A stretch of 64,000 nt of DNA from Sphaerospermopsis torques-reginae ITEP-024 (lineage in GTDB: Bacteria; Cyanobacteriota; Cyanobacteriia; Cyanobacteriales; Nostocaceae): the NCBI RefSeq assembly GCF_019598945.1, contig NZ_CP080598.1:3720001-3784000 (forward strand). Reading direction: 5' to 3'. The notes beneath the pieces were generated by a model. It was not told the DNA's origin. It did not search any database and saw only the letters and a program-made list of their open reading frames with translations. Made by a program: the position numbers and the translations under genes. Positions within the stretch are counted from its first letter, which is position 1. Every line of letters starts with the position of its first letter. Shown in pieces: positions 47,063 through 56,103 of this stretch.

Positions 47063-47076
47063 CAACTCGGCTGTTG
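47063..47076. promoter_or_regulatory. SufR operator 1 (CAAC-N6-GTTG)
   Basis: CAAC-TCGGCT-GTTG fits exactly the CAAC-N6-GTTG inverted repeat reported for Synechocystis SufR. It lies between the divergent sufB and sufR genes, about 112 bases upstream of sufB's start. Confidence 0.82.
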
Positions 47077-47107
47077 TTTAATCTAAATCTATTGTACGAT
47101 AGATTAA

Positions 47108-47121
47108 CAACAACAATGTTG
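47108..47121. promoter_or_regulatory. SufR operator 2 (CAAC-N6-GTTG)
   Basis: CAAC-AACAAT-GTTG is a second exact match to the SufR motif, 45 bases from the first, about 60 bases upstream of sufR. Two sites allow repression of both sufBCDS and sufR, as described in Synechocystis. Confidence 0.82.
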
Positions 47122-47180
47122 TTTAAGTCAAATTTTTTTAGAGATTTTTTGAATTTTTGGAAATTTTTATTGGGACTAAC

Positions 47181-47852
47181 ATGGCCACTACCCAGCAGTC
47201 CTCTACTAAGCAGGATATCCTAGAGTATCTTTTAAAACACTCACAAGCTACGGCTCTTGAACTTGCGGAAATATTAAAAGTTAGCCCCCAAGCGATTCGT
47301 CGCCATTTAAAGGATTTGGAGGCTGAAGAATTAGTGATATATTCTATACCGGAAAATTCTGGTATGGGTAGACCCCAACATATATATCATTTAAGTCAAC
47401 GGGGAAGAGAACACTTACAAAAGAGTGTTAGCGGTGTCGGTGGTGGTTATGGTGAGTTTGCGGTTTCGCTATTAGATACTTTAGCGGAAACTGTAGGACG
47501 TGAGCAATTTAAAACGATTTTACAAAAGCAGTGGGAACGCAAAGCACTGGAATATCGGGAAAGGGTGGGTAATGGTTCTTTAAAGGAACGGGTCGCCGCT
47601 TTGGTGGAGTTGCGAAAAGCTGAAGGTTTTATGGCTGAGTTTCACCATGTAGAAGCAGATACTAGCGGTGGTGATAGGTTTTTATTTATGGAACACACCT
47701 GCGCTATTTCTAATGTGGCTGAGTCGTTTCCTAGTGTGTGTGGTCATGAGTTAGAAATGTTTGCAGCGATTTTACCAGATTGTAGTGTGGAGAGGACGCA
47801 TTGGTTAATTCATGGTGAGCATCGTTGTGGGTATTTGGTGCAGAAAAGGTAG
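47181..47852 (+). CDS. sufR: Fe-S-sensing repressor SufR
   Basis: SufR represses the suf operon when its 4Fe-4S cluster is loaded. The 223-residue protein has an N-terminal helix-turn-helix (TALELAEILKVSPQAIRRHL). Four C-terminal Cys (174, 187, 201 and 216) include the conserved cluster ligands (HTC...SVCGHE...HRCGYL). I chose ATG 47181 (MATTQQSS); the upstream TTG lacks support. It is divergent from sufB, as in other cyanobacteria. Confidence 0.95.
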   Translation: MATTQQSSTKQDILEYLLKHSQATALELAEILKVSPQAIRRHLKDLEAEELVIYSIPENSGMGRPQHIYHLSQRGREHLQKSVSGVGGGYGEFAVSLLDTLAETVGREQFKTILQKQWERKALEYRERVGNGSLKERVAALVELRKAEGFMAEFHHVEADTSGGDRFLFMEHTCAISNVAESFPSVCGHELEMFAAILPDCSVERTHWLIHGEHRCGYLVQKR

Positions 47853-47903
47853 GTAGTTTAACGCAGATGAACGCGGATGGACGCAGATAAGGAAACAACA
47901 ACT

Positions 47904-48014
47904 ATGAATAATAAAGAATTTTATGTGGTAATTGAAAGAGATGAAGATGGTATGTATATTGGTGAAGTTCCTCAACTTCAAGCCTGTTTTTTTCAGGGAG
48001 AAACGATTGATTAA
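47904..48014 (+). pseudogene. Truncated HicB-type antitoxin remnant
   Basis: A 36-codon frame encodes NNKEFYVVIERDEDGMYIGE, then VPQLQACFFQGETID and a stop. This matches the N-terminal half of HicB antitoxins (partially degraded RNase H fold) up to the point where relatives continue with ELMxNIKEA. There is an AAGGA ribosome-binding site upstream. The rest of the gene and the HicA toxin are missing. Confidence 0.65.
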
Positions 48015-48037
48015 CGATTAATATTATAAATAAAAAT

Positions 48038-48280
48038 ATGAACGCTCACAAAATAGAAATAACTTTAACTGAAGATGGAACTCTGACGCTGCGGGATTTA
48101 CCATTTCACGCAGGTGAAGCAGTGGAAGTGATTATTTTAGAAGCTAAACATCCACAACAACAAGTGTCAATAAAACCACAATCAAATACAAATCTTTACC
48201 CATTGCAAAATACACAGCCATACTCTTATGAAGAACCTACAGAACCCGTTGGTTTAGAAGATTGGGAAGTTCTGCAATAA
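48038..48280 (+). CDS. Small protein resembling cyanobacterial antitoxins
   Basis: The first half of this 80-residue protein (HKIEITLTEDGTLTLRDLPF, then HAGEAVEVIILE) looks like a small beta-rich antitoxin N-terminus. The second half is Gln/Pro-rich and ends EEPTEPVGLEDWEVLQ. No toxin gene follows it; a kinase gene does. Family assignment is weak. It could be an orphan antitoxin. Confidence 0.55.
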   Translation: MNAHKIEITLTEDGTLTLRDLPFHAGEAVEVIILEAKHPQQQVSIKPQSNTNLYPLQNTQPYSYEEPTEPVGLEDWEVLQ

Positions 48281-48354
48281 ACATCACCAAACTACCCAAA
48301 TCATACCTGACTGTGCCAAAATGAACACAACAATATTTTAGGCATCTGTAACCT

Positions 48355-49776
48355 ATGGTTTGGCAAAAGGGGTATAAATTACAGGGTGGGAGATACGTGA
48401 TAGAAAAAGTCCTGGGAGAAGGTGGTTTCGGGATTACATATCAAGCACAACATACACTTTTAAAACAGTGGGTAGTAATAAAAACCCCCAATGAAAGCCT
48501 AAAAAATGATTCTGAATACCCCAATTATGTCAAAAGATTTATTCAAGAAGGACGCAAATTAGCAAAACTTTCTCAACAACCACACCCGAATATTGTCCGT
48601 GTAACTGAATTATTTGAAGAAGGTAAAACATATTGTTTAGTAATGGACTTTGTACCCGGTGAAAGTTTATTTAATTTAGTCCAAAAACAGGGAGCATTAC
48701 CAGAATTAGAAGCGGTAGGATATATAAAACAAATTGGAGGGGCTTTAATTTTTGTTCATCATCAGGGTTTAGTTCATCGGGATGCACACCCTGGTAATAT
48801 TATGGTACAAAAAAATGGTAAAGCTGTATTAATTGACTTTGGAATTGCAGGGGAAATAATTCCCCACGATGGATATTTTACTTCTCATCATCCTGCTAAT
48901 ATTGCTTTTGCACCTTATGAACAAATGGGAGGTAATAGACAAGTAACGATTGATGTTTATACTCTTGCTGCTTCTTTATATTATGCGGTTACAGGTAAAC
49001 GTCCTGAAAGTTCGCTAGATAGAAAGTTGTATAATAAACCGTTAATTTCTCCTAATAAATATGTTATTGGTATTAGTGATGAGTTGAATTTGGCAATACT
49101 TAAAGGTATGAATTTAGAGCCGGAATATCGTCCGCAGTCTATGAGAGAATGGTTAAAGTTATTGCCTGATTTTAGTCATCAGGTTTATCAGGTTAGTCAG
49201 AAAATAGAACATCAAACTATTAGGACTGAGAAAACATTTCCTGTCATTGTAGGTGTTAATAAAAATGGCAAAATCAATAATATTCCTTGGGATTTCTTAA
49301 AATTAATAGGTTTATGTTATTCAATAATGGGATTTTTATTAGCATCTTCTCCTTGGTATTATTCAGCTTTCGCTTGTTTCTTAGGTTTGAATTTGGCTTT
49401 TATCTCTGCTTTGATTTTAGTGTTAAATAAACCATTGACCTATTTTTCATCAACTTGGTACATAGCTTTGCTTTTAAAGTTTGCTTTGCAGATGGTTTTG
49501 AGTTTACCTATGATGTTAGCTATTTTGGGACCTATTTTTTTATCTATTGGATCAATTGAAGGTAAAGGAGAGGGTTCTATTGCTGGTTTAGCTGGTATTA
49601 TTATTTTTTGTATTAATATTGTATTGATTTTCATTTATGTTCCAATTACTAAAAAGTTAGAAAATTATTTAAGCAAATTGCATCAATTTTTAATTTTACT
49701 TAGCACTTCTTGGTTAGGCATATTTTTAGGCTGGTTATTTTATCAACTCTTCCCAGTATTTACATTATTATCTTGA
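48355..49776 (+). CDS. Hanks-type serine/threonine kinase with C-terminal membrane domain
   Basis: The N-terminal 280 residues are a protein kinase domain: glycine loop LGEGGFGITY, Lys43 in VVIKTP, catalytic loop HRDAHPGNIM (141-150) and DFG at 161-163. The catalytic loop has His in place of the usual Lys two residues after Asp143, a variant seen in many cyanobacterial kinases. The C-terminal 150 residues form about four membrane spans (FLKLIGLCYSIMGFLLASS onwards). Substrate and signal are unknown. It lies at the start of an accessory block with toxin-antitoxin genes. Confidence 0.85.
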   Translation: MVWQKGYKLQGGRYVIEKVLGEGGFGITYQAQHTLLKQWVVIKTPNESLKNDSEYPNYVKRFIQEGRKLAKLSQQPHPNIVRVTELFEEGKTYCLVMDFVPGESLFNLVQKQGALPELEAVGYIKQIGGALIFVHHQGLVHRDAHPGNIMVQKNGKAVLIDFGIAGEIIPHDGYFTSHHPANIAFAPYEQMGGNRQVTIDVYTLAASLYYAVTGKRPESSLDRKLYNKPLISPNKYVIGISDELNLAILKGMNLEPEYRPQSMREWLKLLPDFSHQVYQVSQKIEHQTIRTEKTFPVIVGVNKNGKINNIPWDFLKLIGLCYSIMGFLLASSPWYYSAFACFLGLNLAFISALILVLNKPLTYFSSTWYIALLLKFALQMVLSLPMMLAILGPIFLSIGSIEGKGEGSIAGLAGIIIFCINIVLIFIYVPITKKLENYLSKLHQFLILLSTSWLGIFLGWLFYQLFPVFTLLS

Positions 49777-49816
49777 TATTATAAAATAATGAGATAATTT
49801 TTCTAGGAGTAGGCTA

Positions 49817-50599
49817 ATGTTACTTTACCACGGTACAAGTTTTGAAAATATTGAGAGAATTCGGAGTCAAGGAGTTTTACCTCCCAGAGAAACCAAAAAA
49901 AGCAATTGCTCTGTGTCTGAGTTAAATGATTATGAATCAAGAAATGACGCTGTTTATTTAAGTGATGCTTATGCACCATACTATGCTTTCTATCAATACT
50001 ATGATCCTTTGATGAAACAGCTTTGCTCACAATTGACAAAACCATCAATTGAACTGACTACAGTAAGCTCGAAAGGAGCTTTAATTGAAATAGATATTGA
50101 TTCTTTAGAACAATACAAGTTTTACCCTGATGAAGACTTTTTAGCACATTCGTCAAACCTGCTGTATCAAATAGGAGAAACGGTAAAAGAACGCACAAAT
50201 TATTTTAAAGAAAATTTGGAATCCTACCAGGATTATTTGAAAGATAGCCTTCAAGAAATGGGTAACTGTTGTTATATTGGTGTAATTCCTCCAACAGCGA
50301 TTTCTCGCATTACAACATGGTGCTGTAAAGAAGTTAAGATTCTAAAGGCATTGAGTTATGATTATGTGTACGACAAAGGTGGCGTTACAATATTTCATGA
50401 TCAGGAAGATAGTCAAATTTTACGATTGCTAACGAAATGTTTTGCAAAGCGAGAATTCCAAATAGATGAACTACTATTTTTATGTAAAACAAAGTTTCAA
50501 CTGGATGATAATTTTGATTATGATAAAACTAAAGATATCCTGATCCAAGAAATTGAAAGAATTGAAATTGTCTGTGATAAAGACTGTGATACAATATAA
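49817..50599 (+). CDS. Putative ADP-ribosyltransferase-like protein
   Basis: This 260-residue protein begins LLYHGTSFENIERIRSQGVL (His5-Gly-Thr, then a helix), followed by AVYLSDAYAPYYAFYQ around residue 46 and GALIEIDIDSLEQYKF. A YHGT start, then a VYLSD/Y strand, then an acidic strand is the arrangement of ADP-ribosyltransferase-fold proteins such as DarT and RNA 2'-phosphotransferase. The catalytic set cannot be fixed by eye. It precedes a MazF-type pair in the same direction. It may be a toxin or effector; this is inference. Confidence 0.55.
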   Translation: MLLYHGTSFENIERIRSQGVLPPRETKKSNCSVSELNDYESRNDAVYLSDAYAPYYAFYQYYDPLMKQLCSQLTKPSIELTTVSSKGALIEIDIDSLEQYKFYPDEDFLAHSSNLLYQIGETVKERTNYFKENLESYQDYLKDSLQEMGNCCYIGVIPPTAISRITTWCCKEVKILKALSYDYVYDKGGVTIFHDQEDSQILRLLTKCFAKREFQIDELLFLCKTKFQLDDNFDYDKTKDILIQEIERIEIVCDKDCDTI

Positions 50600-50637
50600 T
50601 CGAGTTCCAAAAATCTAACTACATAAATATAAAAAAT

Positions 50638-50919
50638 ATGAATAACCTATCAATTCCAGCGCAAACATTACAAGAAGCATGGGAAAAGGGTTTACAGCAA
50701 GGTTTAACCAAAGTTGCTGTAAATATGTTACGAGAAGGTATTGAATTAGATTTTATCGTCAAACTAACTGGACTGCCATTAGCAGTAGTTAAAAATTTAC
50801 AAGCTGTTGATATAGATGATGATAAAATAATAGTTAAGGAATTTTTAGAAATGAGTGAATCATCATTAAATAAAGTGTGGCTTGATCCAGAGGAAGACGA
50901 AGCATGGAAGGATCTATAG
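50638..50919 (+). CDS. Antitoxin of the MazF/PemK pair
   Basis: This 93-residue protein contains EAWEKGLQQGLTKVAVNMLREG and a LTGLPLAVVKNLQ helix-turn-helix-like part, resembling C-terminal tails of Rpn-type proteins. The C-terminus (ESSLNKVWLDPEEDEAWKDL) is typical of MazF-associated antitoxins. It overlaps the toxin start by 16 bases, so the two are coupled. It is likely the antidote of the next gene. Confidence 0.78.
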   Translation: MNNLSIPAQTLQEAWEKGLQQGLTKVAVNMLREGIELDFIVKLTGLPLAVVKNLQAVDIDDDKIIVKEFLEMSESSLNKVWLDPEEDEAWKDL

Positions 50920-51302
50920 AACATTTAATTAAAGGTGATGTGATATCTATTCCTTTTCCTTTCTCTGATACATCTACCACAAAAAAACGACCAGCTTTAG
51001 TGATAGCAGAATCAGACAATAATAATATTATAATTTGTCCTATTACCAGTAAACCAGGACGAGATTATGAAATTAAATTAGAAGATCAAGATTTTAGAGT
51101 AGGTAAATTAAATTTAAGTCCTTGTTATATTCGCCCTAATATTATTGCTACAGTTGATAAAAGTAACGTAATTCGGTACATTGGAAAACTCAAAGATGAT
51201 AAAATTAATCAAGTGATTAGTACAATTATTGAAATTATAGAAAAACCATCATCACCACCACCAGCATCAAAAGCATGGGAAAGAAGCAAAAAACCAAAAT
51301 GA
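50904..51302 (+). CDS. PemK/MazF-family mRNA-cleaving toxin
   Basis: This 132-residue MazF-fold toxin has GDVISIPFPFSDTSTTKKRP at the N-terminus, ALVIAES, IIICPITSKPG and CYIRPNIIATVDKS. These are the hallmark strands of MazF/PemK endoribonucleases. The final 20 residues are low-complexity (PSSPPPASKAWERSKKPK). It follows its antitoxin with overlap. Confidence 0.87.
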   Translation: MEGSIEHLIKGDVISIPFPFSDTSTTKKRPALVIAESDNNNIIICPITSKPGRDYEIKLEDQDFRVGKLNLSPCYIRPNIIATVDKSNVIRYIGKLKDDKINQVISTIIEIIEKPSSPPPASKAWERSKKPK

Positions 51303-51494
51303 TGAAATACCCAGATCCCCGAATTCTTTGATAAACTCCCATTATTCACCCAAAATTAAACTCAGAAATCGGGGATATTTGCTAACTTCTCTGCGTTCTC
51401 TGCGTCTCTGCGTGAGAAAAAACAACTACTCAAAAATTACCACAATATGATTTAATATAAAAAAACTTCCCACTTAAACACAACTTTAAACCCT

Positions 51495-51755
51495 ATGGAT
51501 ATCTCCCCCAATCAATCATCAACCCAGTTTTTAACCACTGACGAATCTGCACAAGTTGACGCAGCTTTGTTATCTTCCCCTGAAAAATTCTTAACCAGGT
51601 TGACAATTTCCTCCTTACGGATTTTACAACATATTGCTACAGAATATGATGTACCCATTGAAGAGTTAACAGTAAAACAAATTATCACTTGGTTTGAACT
51701 TGATGCTAAAATTAGAAGAGAAAAAGGAGTAGAAGAAGCATTTTTGAAGTGGTAG
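51495..51755 (+). CDS. Small hypothetical protein
   Basis: This 86-residue protein has SPEKFLTRLTISSLRILQHIATEY and VPIEELTVKQIITWFELDAKIRR, a helical pattern without a known motif. The codon start and an upstream AT-rich leader look normal. It is 26 bases before the lipoprotein gene. The function is unknown. Confidence 0.6.
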   Translation: MDISPNQSSTQFLTTDESAQVDAALLSSPEKFLTRLTISSLRILQHIATEYDVPIEELTVKQIITWFELDAKIRREKGVEEAFLKW

Positions 51756-51781
51756 GGAATAATTAAAAAGGGGACATTATC

Positions 51782-52345
51782 TTGATATATATTACTAAAA
51801 GGCGAGTTTTTATAACTCAGTCCTTTGCTATTTTTGGATTATTAGGACTATCTCTAATTAGTTGTAATCCCAAGGTAGCAACAACCATGAAATTAACCAG
51901 CAGTGCTTTTGTAGATAATGGTTTAATTCCTGCAAAATATACCTGTGATGGTGCAGATATTTCACCACCTTTAAGCTGGGATGAGATTCCTCCAAATACT
52001 CAAAGTTTAGCATTAATTGTTGATGATCCAGATGCCCCAAGAATGACCTTTGTGCATTGGGTTATTTATGATATTCTCCCATCAGTTAACCAATTAGCGG
52101 AAAAAATTCCTGCGGGTAAAACTATTGCTATTGGTGGAATACAGGGTAAAAATGATTTTGGCAAATTAGGTTATGGTGGTCCTTGTCCTCCTAGTGGAAC
52201 TCACCGTTATTTTTTCCATCTTTATGCTTTAGATAAAAAGTTGAATTTAGAACCTGGTGTTAGTAAAAATCAAATTTTAACAGCAATGGCAGGTCATGTT
52301 TTAGCAAAAGCCGAATTAATGGGAAAATATCAACGTCAGGGTTAA
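51782..52345 (+). CDS. YbhB/YbcL-family (PEBP-like) lipoprotein
   Basis: The mature part is a PEBP/Raf kinase inhibitor-like domain (MKLTSSAFVDNGLIPAKYTC, then DISPPLSWDEIPPNTQSLAL, DPDAP, WVIYDI, GGPCPPSGTHRYFFHLYALD). The N-terminus is a signal peptide with lipobox LSLISC when read from TTG 51782; a GGGGA motif ten bases before supports that start. Starting at the internal Met would give a cytosolic protein without the lipobox. The role of bacterial YbhB proteins is not settled. Confidence 0.85.
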   Translation: MIYITKRRVFITQSFAIFGLLGLSLISCNPKVATTMKLTSSAFVDNGLIPAKYTCDGADISPPLSWDEIPPNTQSLALIVDDPDAPRMTFVHWVIYDILPSVNQLAEKIPAGKTIAIGGIQGKNDFGKLGYGGPCPPSGTHRYFFHLYALDKKLNLEPGVSKNQILTAMAGHVLAKAELMGKYQRQG

Positions 52346-52492
52346 ATTATTTGATCATAAAAATAATCATCAGATCCCCGATTTATTTATTGAATAAATA
52401 ATAAATCAGGGATCTAATCAATCACCAATTACCAATTACCCATTACCCATTACCAGCCAAACAGATATGATAACTATTCAACACAGGTAATA

Positions 52493-53128
52493 TCAATGAT
52501 TGTAATTATTAGATCGAGGACTACGCGCACCTGCAACTGCACCCATCAATGCTGCTGCTAAACTCAATAGAGAACCAAGAACAAACCACCATAAAGTTCT
52601 AGAAGTTGCGGCGGCAATTTCACGAGTTTGTTCAGCAGTTAAAGCAGGTAAATTTTGTGGTATGGTAGTACCTTGTCCTTGAATTTGATTCATTACGGCT
52701 GCTGCATTGTAAGCCGCTACTCCAAATGCACCCCATACACCATTTGCTAATAGAAAAGAGCTAATTGCTAAAGTTGTTGCCCACAGAATTGATCCGTTAA
52801 GTAAAGCTGTGTCTCGGTGCATTGGTCCACAGCCACGGGTTGCTATCCAACCACCCAGAAACAGGGAAAGTAATAAAGCTAAAGTTGACCAAATTCCTAC
52901 ATTACTAATAATTCCGGCGGCGATTGTTCTTGGTGCTAATGAGTCAGCTATTCTACCTGCACCTAGCGCCCCAAAAAAGGAACTTAATATTAATTGAGTA
53001 GCTAGAGCAACTAAAACACCAGAAATTATTGGACCCCAACGCACCCGATCCCGGTATTCTGTGACTCTTGTTGCTACCGCAGACTCAGGAGCAATAATTT
53101 CATCCCCTACTCTATTTACATAAGACAT
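52493..53128 (-). CDS. Four-span membrane protein of unknown function
   Basis: This 211-residue protein has an N-terminal cytosolic stretch and then membrane spans around residues 32-55, 75-95, 110-130 and 178-200 (the last before RSPRSNNYNH). The second span lies near GLLLSLFLGGWIATRGC-like sequence. It resembles a cyanobacterial family without a name. The function is unknown. Confidence 0.7.
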   Translation of the reverse strand: MSYVNRVGDEIIAPESAVATRVTEYRDRVRWGPIISGVLVALATQLILSSFFGALGAGRIADSLAPRTIAAGIISNVGIWSTLALLLSLFLGGWIATRGCGPMHRDTALLNGSILWATTLAISSFLLANGVWGAFGVAAYNAAAVMNQIQGQGTTIPQNLPALTAEQTREIAAATSRTLWWFVLGSLLSLAAALMGAVAGARSPRSNNYNH

Positions 53129-53351
53129 AGTTTATTTTCTCCCTTGCTATTTCAGTAAAGTTGCTCAGGTATATTTATGGTTTATGCTTTTATTTACAAT
53201 TAAATTGCTATTTTGTGTTTTTATTATCTATCAGTGGAAAGAGTTAATCACTATGTCTTTAGTGAGAAGATAACGTTGTGAAATGCAGTTTTGAAATATA
53301 GCAGAAATGTTTAATTTTTCAGACTTTTATATATTTAAAAAAGACAAAATT

Positions 53352-53678
53352 CTAACGCATCTTGACAGCCGTACCTGTGGCAGTTATTAATAATAAAACT
53401 CCAGATTGATCAACATTTATTGTTCCTGTATCAATTTCTATACCGATGACAGCATCCGCCCCTAAACGTTGCGCTCTTTGTTGTAGTTGTTCTAGTGCTT
53501 TCCGTTGTCCTTCTTCAAATAAACGCTCGTAACTGCCACTACGTCCACCAACAATATCCCTGATGCTGGCTAAAAAGTCCCGCAAAAAATTGCTGCCATA
53601 GACAACTTCCGCTGTGACAATGCCCAAATATGAATCAATGACAGCGCCTTGAATGACATCGGTTGTACTTAAAAGCAT
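53352..53678 (-). CDS. YbjQ/UPF0145 (heavy-metal-binding-like) protein
   Basis: This 108-residue protein matches the UPF0145/DUF74 family: LSTTDVIQGAVIDSYLGIVT, GSNFLRDFLASIRDIVGGRSGSYE, and ADAVIGIEIDTGTIN near the end. The fold is a small beta barrel that forms pentamers. The function is not known. Confidence 0.9.
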   Translation of the reverse strand: MLLSTTDVIQGAVIDSYLGIVTAEVVYGSNFLRDFLASIRDIVGGRSGSYERLFEEGQRKALEQLQQRAQRLGADAVIGIEIDTGTINVDQSGVLLLITATGTAVKMR

Positions 53679-54017
53679 AATATTTCCTTATTGACAGCCA
53701 ATAGTTTAAAGTTTGGGTTTTTAGGTGCCTCTGATACAGATTGCCAGAATTGCTGGAACTTTTTGGATCTTATTTTCATCCTATATTTTCATCCTGCCAC
53801 ACTTGTAAATGCCAATTGAATTGCATCTAGTTCATAGTCTTGCCACTTATCAGATGAGTATAGATGCTCGCCTGAATTCCTATATACAGCAACAGGACAG
53901 GGTTCTAACAATTACCAATTTTATAAGATTTTGTCAATGTGAATAAATACAGTTTTCAAAACTAAATATTTTTGTTTTAATGTACAAACAAAACTTCACT
54001 AAAATTTAAGGAAATAT
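53679..54017. other. Intergenic region, no gene recognised
   Basis: This divergent promoter region between the YbjQ and TPR genes is AT-rich. No repeats, hairpins or ORFs of note were seen. Confidence 0.4.
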
Positions 54018-54704
54018 ATGCTACACAAACAAACATCATTTTTAGTGGCTGTTCTATTATTAGGAAGTTTCGTGACTGCTGTTCCTGTAAAGGCTGAAAG
54101 TGCGGAAGTATTAGTTGCACAAGCTAATGATGCTAGGTTAAGGCAATTGTTGGAAGAAGGGCGGAGACTGGTGGATACGGGGGATTATAATGGGGCGATC
54201 GCTGTCTATCAGGAAGCAGCAAAATTAGCTCCCAGAAATGCGAGAATTCATTCTGGAATTGGGTTCTTATATGCTCAACAAGGTAATTTTCAGTTAGCTT
54301 TAACTGCTTATCGTCGTGCGATCGCCCTAGATGGTAATAATAGTGACTTTTATTACGCTGTAGGTTATATCAAAGGTAATTTAGGAGACACCAACGGAGC
54401 AAAAGAAGCTTATCGTCGAGCTATCCAGCTAAACCGTAGCAATTTTAATGCTTATTTAGGTTTAGGTGTCACACAAACTGCTTTAGGTGATTATACTTCA
54501 GCGATGTGGGCTTTTGAAGAAGCAATTAAATTAAACCGTAACAATCCACGTACTTATGAATTGATGGGTTCAATGTTCAAACAACGTAGACAAACTCAAC
54601 AGGCCAGCACTGCTTTAAGACAAGCTCTTAGTTTATATCGCAGTAGTAATGATGCAGAAGGCGCAAACAGAGTAGAAAATATGCTCAGAGAGATCGGAGG
54701 TTAA
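54018..54704 (+). CDS. Secreted TPR protein
   Basis: This 228-residue protein has an N-terminal signal peptide (FLVAVLLLGSFVTAVPVKAE), so it is likely periplasmic. About four tetratricopeptide repeats follow (YNGAIAVYQEAAKLAPRNA, ALTAYRRAIALDGNN, AKEAYRRAIQLNRSN, AMWAFEEAIKLNRNN). The role is unknown, presumably a protein scaffold. Confidence 0.85.
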   Translation: MLHKQTSFLVAVLLLGSFVTAVPVKAESAEVLVAQANDARLRQLLEEGRRLVDTGDYNGAIAVYQEAAKLAPRNARIHSGIGFLYAQQGNFQLALTAYRRAIALDGNNSDFYYAVGYIKGNLGDTNGAKEAYRRAIQLNRSNFNAYLGLGVTQTALGDYTSAMWAFEEAIKLNRNNPRTYELMGSMFKQRRQTQQASTALRQALSLYRSSNDAEGANRVENMLREIGG

Positions 54705-54806
54705 TGTTAGTAGGTAGCAGAAAAAAATTCCTTGACAAATTAAATGATTGCTGAACTCTAACCAATGCTAAAAATAAGAAATAGACTCTGGTGAATTACC
54801 AAAATT

Positions 54807-56000
54807 ATGAATACTCAGGGAATAGAAAATCAGCAAAATTTGTCATGGTCTTTTTGGCCTATTTTACCTCTGTATCCCTACGGAAAAAGAAAGACTTTAT
54901 GCCGAGAAATTATCAAAGATACCCTATGGATATTTGATCAATTACAAGGCATTTTGTACACAATTGTACCAGTTCGTATGACCATAATTAAGCTACAGGA
55001 AGGCGGACTTTTAGTTTATGCACCTGTAGCACCCACCCCAGAATGTATCAATTTAGTAAAGGAATTGGAACAAAAACATGGGGAAGTAAAATATATAATT
55101 TTACCTACTAGTTCCGGTTTAGAACATAAAATATTTGTCGGTCCTTTTGCCAGAAAATTTCCCCAGGCTTTAGTTTATGTTGCTCCCCATCAATGGAGTA
55201 TTCCTTTTAATCTTCCCCTCAGTTGGTTAGGTTTTCCGCAAAAACGGACATTATTTTTATCAGTAAATCATCAAAATAACCCCTTTGGTAATGAATTTGA
55301 ATATGCTATTTTAGATATCAATTTAGGTAAAGGTTCTTTCCAAGAAGTTGCATTATTACATAAACCATCTCGCACTTTATTATTAACAGATACCATACTT
55401 TCTATTACTCAAGAACCACCAGAAATTTTACAAATAGATCCCTATCCTTTACTATTTCATGCTAGGGAAAATGCACAAGAAACAATTACAGATAATGCTG
55501 AAAACCGTCATCGTGGTTGGCAAAGAATAGCTTTATTTGCAATTTATTTTCGTCCCAGTGCAGTCAAAATTTCTCAACTTGGGGAAATTTGGAAAGATGC
55601 CAAACAAGCACCTGATCGTTCACATAAAGCATACTTTGGTTTTTTCCCCTTTAAATGGGATGAAAATTGGCAAGATACCTTTACAGCATTATCTGGTAAT
55701 GGTCGTCCTTTTGTTGCCCCAATTTTACAAATTCTCATCCTTCCTCAAGGAGCAAGAGAAGCAATAGAATGGGCTGATAAAATTGCAACTTGGGATTTTC
55801 AACAAATAATTTCTTGTCATTTTGATGCACCTATTAAAGCTACTCCTGAACAATTTCGACAAGCATTTAGTTTTTTAGAACAGCAACCAAAAGCAAGTTA
55901 TCAGCAACCTTTATTAAAGGAAGATTTGCGTTTTATTCAAGAATTAGAAGCTAGTTTAGTTAAACGTGGTATTGCTACACCTCAAAAGGAAAGGGTGTAA
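54807..56000 (+). CDS. DUF4336 protein
   Basis: This 397-residue protein matches the cyanobacterial DUF4336 family, which has a metallo-beta-lactamase-like core: GGLLVYAPVAPTPECINLV, YIILPTSSGLEHKIFVGPFARKFP (split here), APHQWSIPFNLP, DTILSI. No complete HxHxDH metal site is visible, so catalytic activity is doubtful. The gene stands alone. Confidence 0.8.
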   Translation: MNTQGIENQQNLSWSFWPILPLYPYGKRKTLCREIIKDTLWIFDQLQGILYTIVPVRMTIIKLQEGGLLVYAPVAPTPECINLVKELEQKHGEVKYIILPTSSGLEHKIFVGPFARKFPQALVYVAPHQWSIPFNLPLSWLGFPQKRTLFLSVNHQNNPFGNEFEYAILDINLGKGSFQEVALLHKPSRTLLLTDTILSITQEPPEILQIDPYPLLFHARENAQETITDNAENRHRGWQRIALFAIYFRPSAVKISQLGEIWKDAKQAPDRSHKAYFGFFPFKWDENWQDTFTALSGNGRPFVAPILQILILPQGAREAIEWADKIATWDFQQIISCHFDAPIKATPEQFRQAFSFLEQQPKASYQQPLLKEDLRFIQELEASLVKRGIATPQKERV

Positions 56001-56060
56001 TAAATCTCGTAAATTAGCAATTAAGTAATTATTATTTTGTATGAAGCTTGATTTATTGTA

Positions 56061-56071
56061 GACTATATGTC
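56061..56071 (+). promoter_or_regulatory. Controller-type operator upstream of the methyltransferase (O_M-like)
   Basis: GACTATATGTC has the same form as the two 11-mers in front of the controller gene (58269-58294) and lies 33 bases before the methyltransferase start. A single operator here is the arrangement known in C.Esp1396I-type systems, where the controller represses the methyltransferase. Confidence 0.6.
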
Positions 56072-56103
56072 ACAATGAAGACAAACTTTATATAAATTAT
56101 TCA

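Noticed and set aside
49440-51019. Minus-strand ORFs opposite the kinase, ART-like and MazF genes
   Set aside because: They have no ribosome-binding sites or recognised families and lie opposite well-supported genes.
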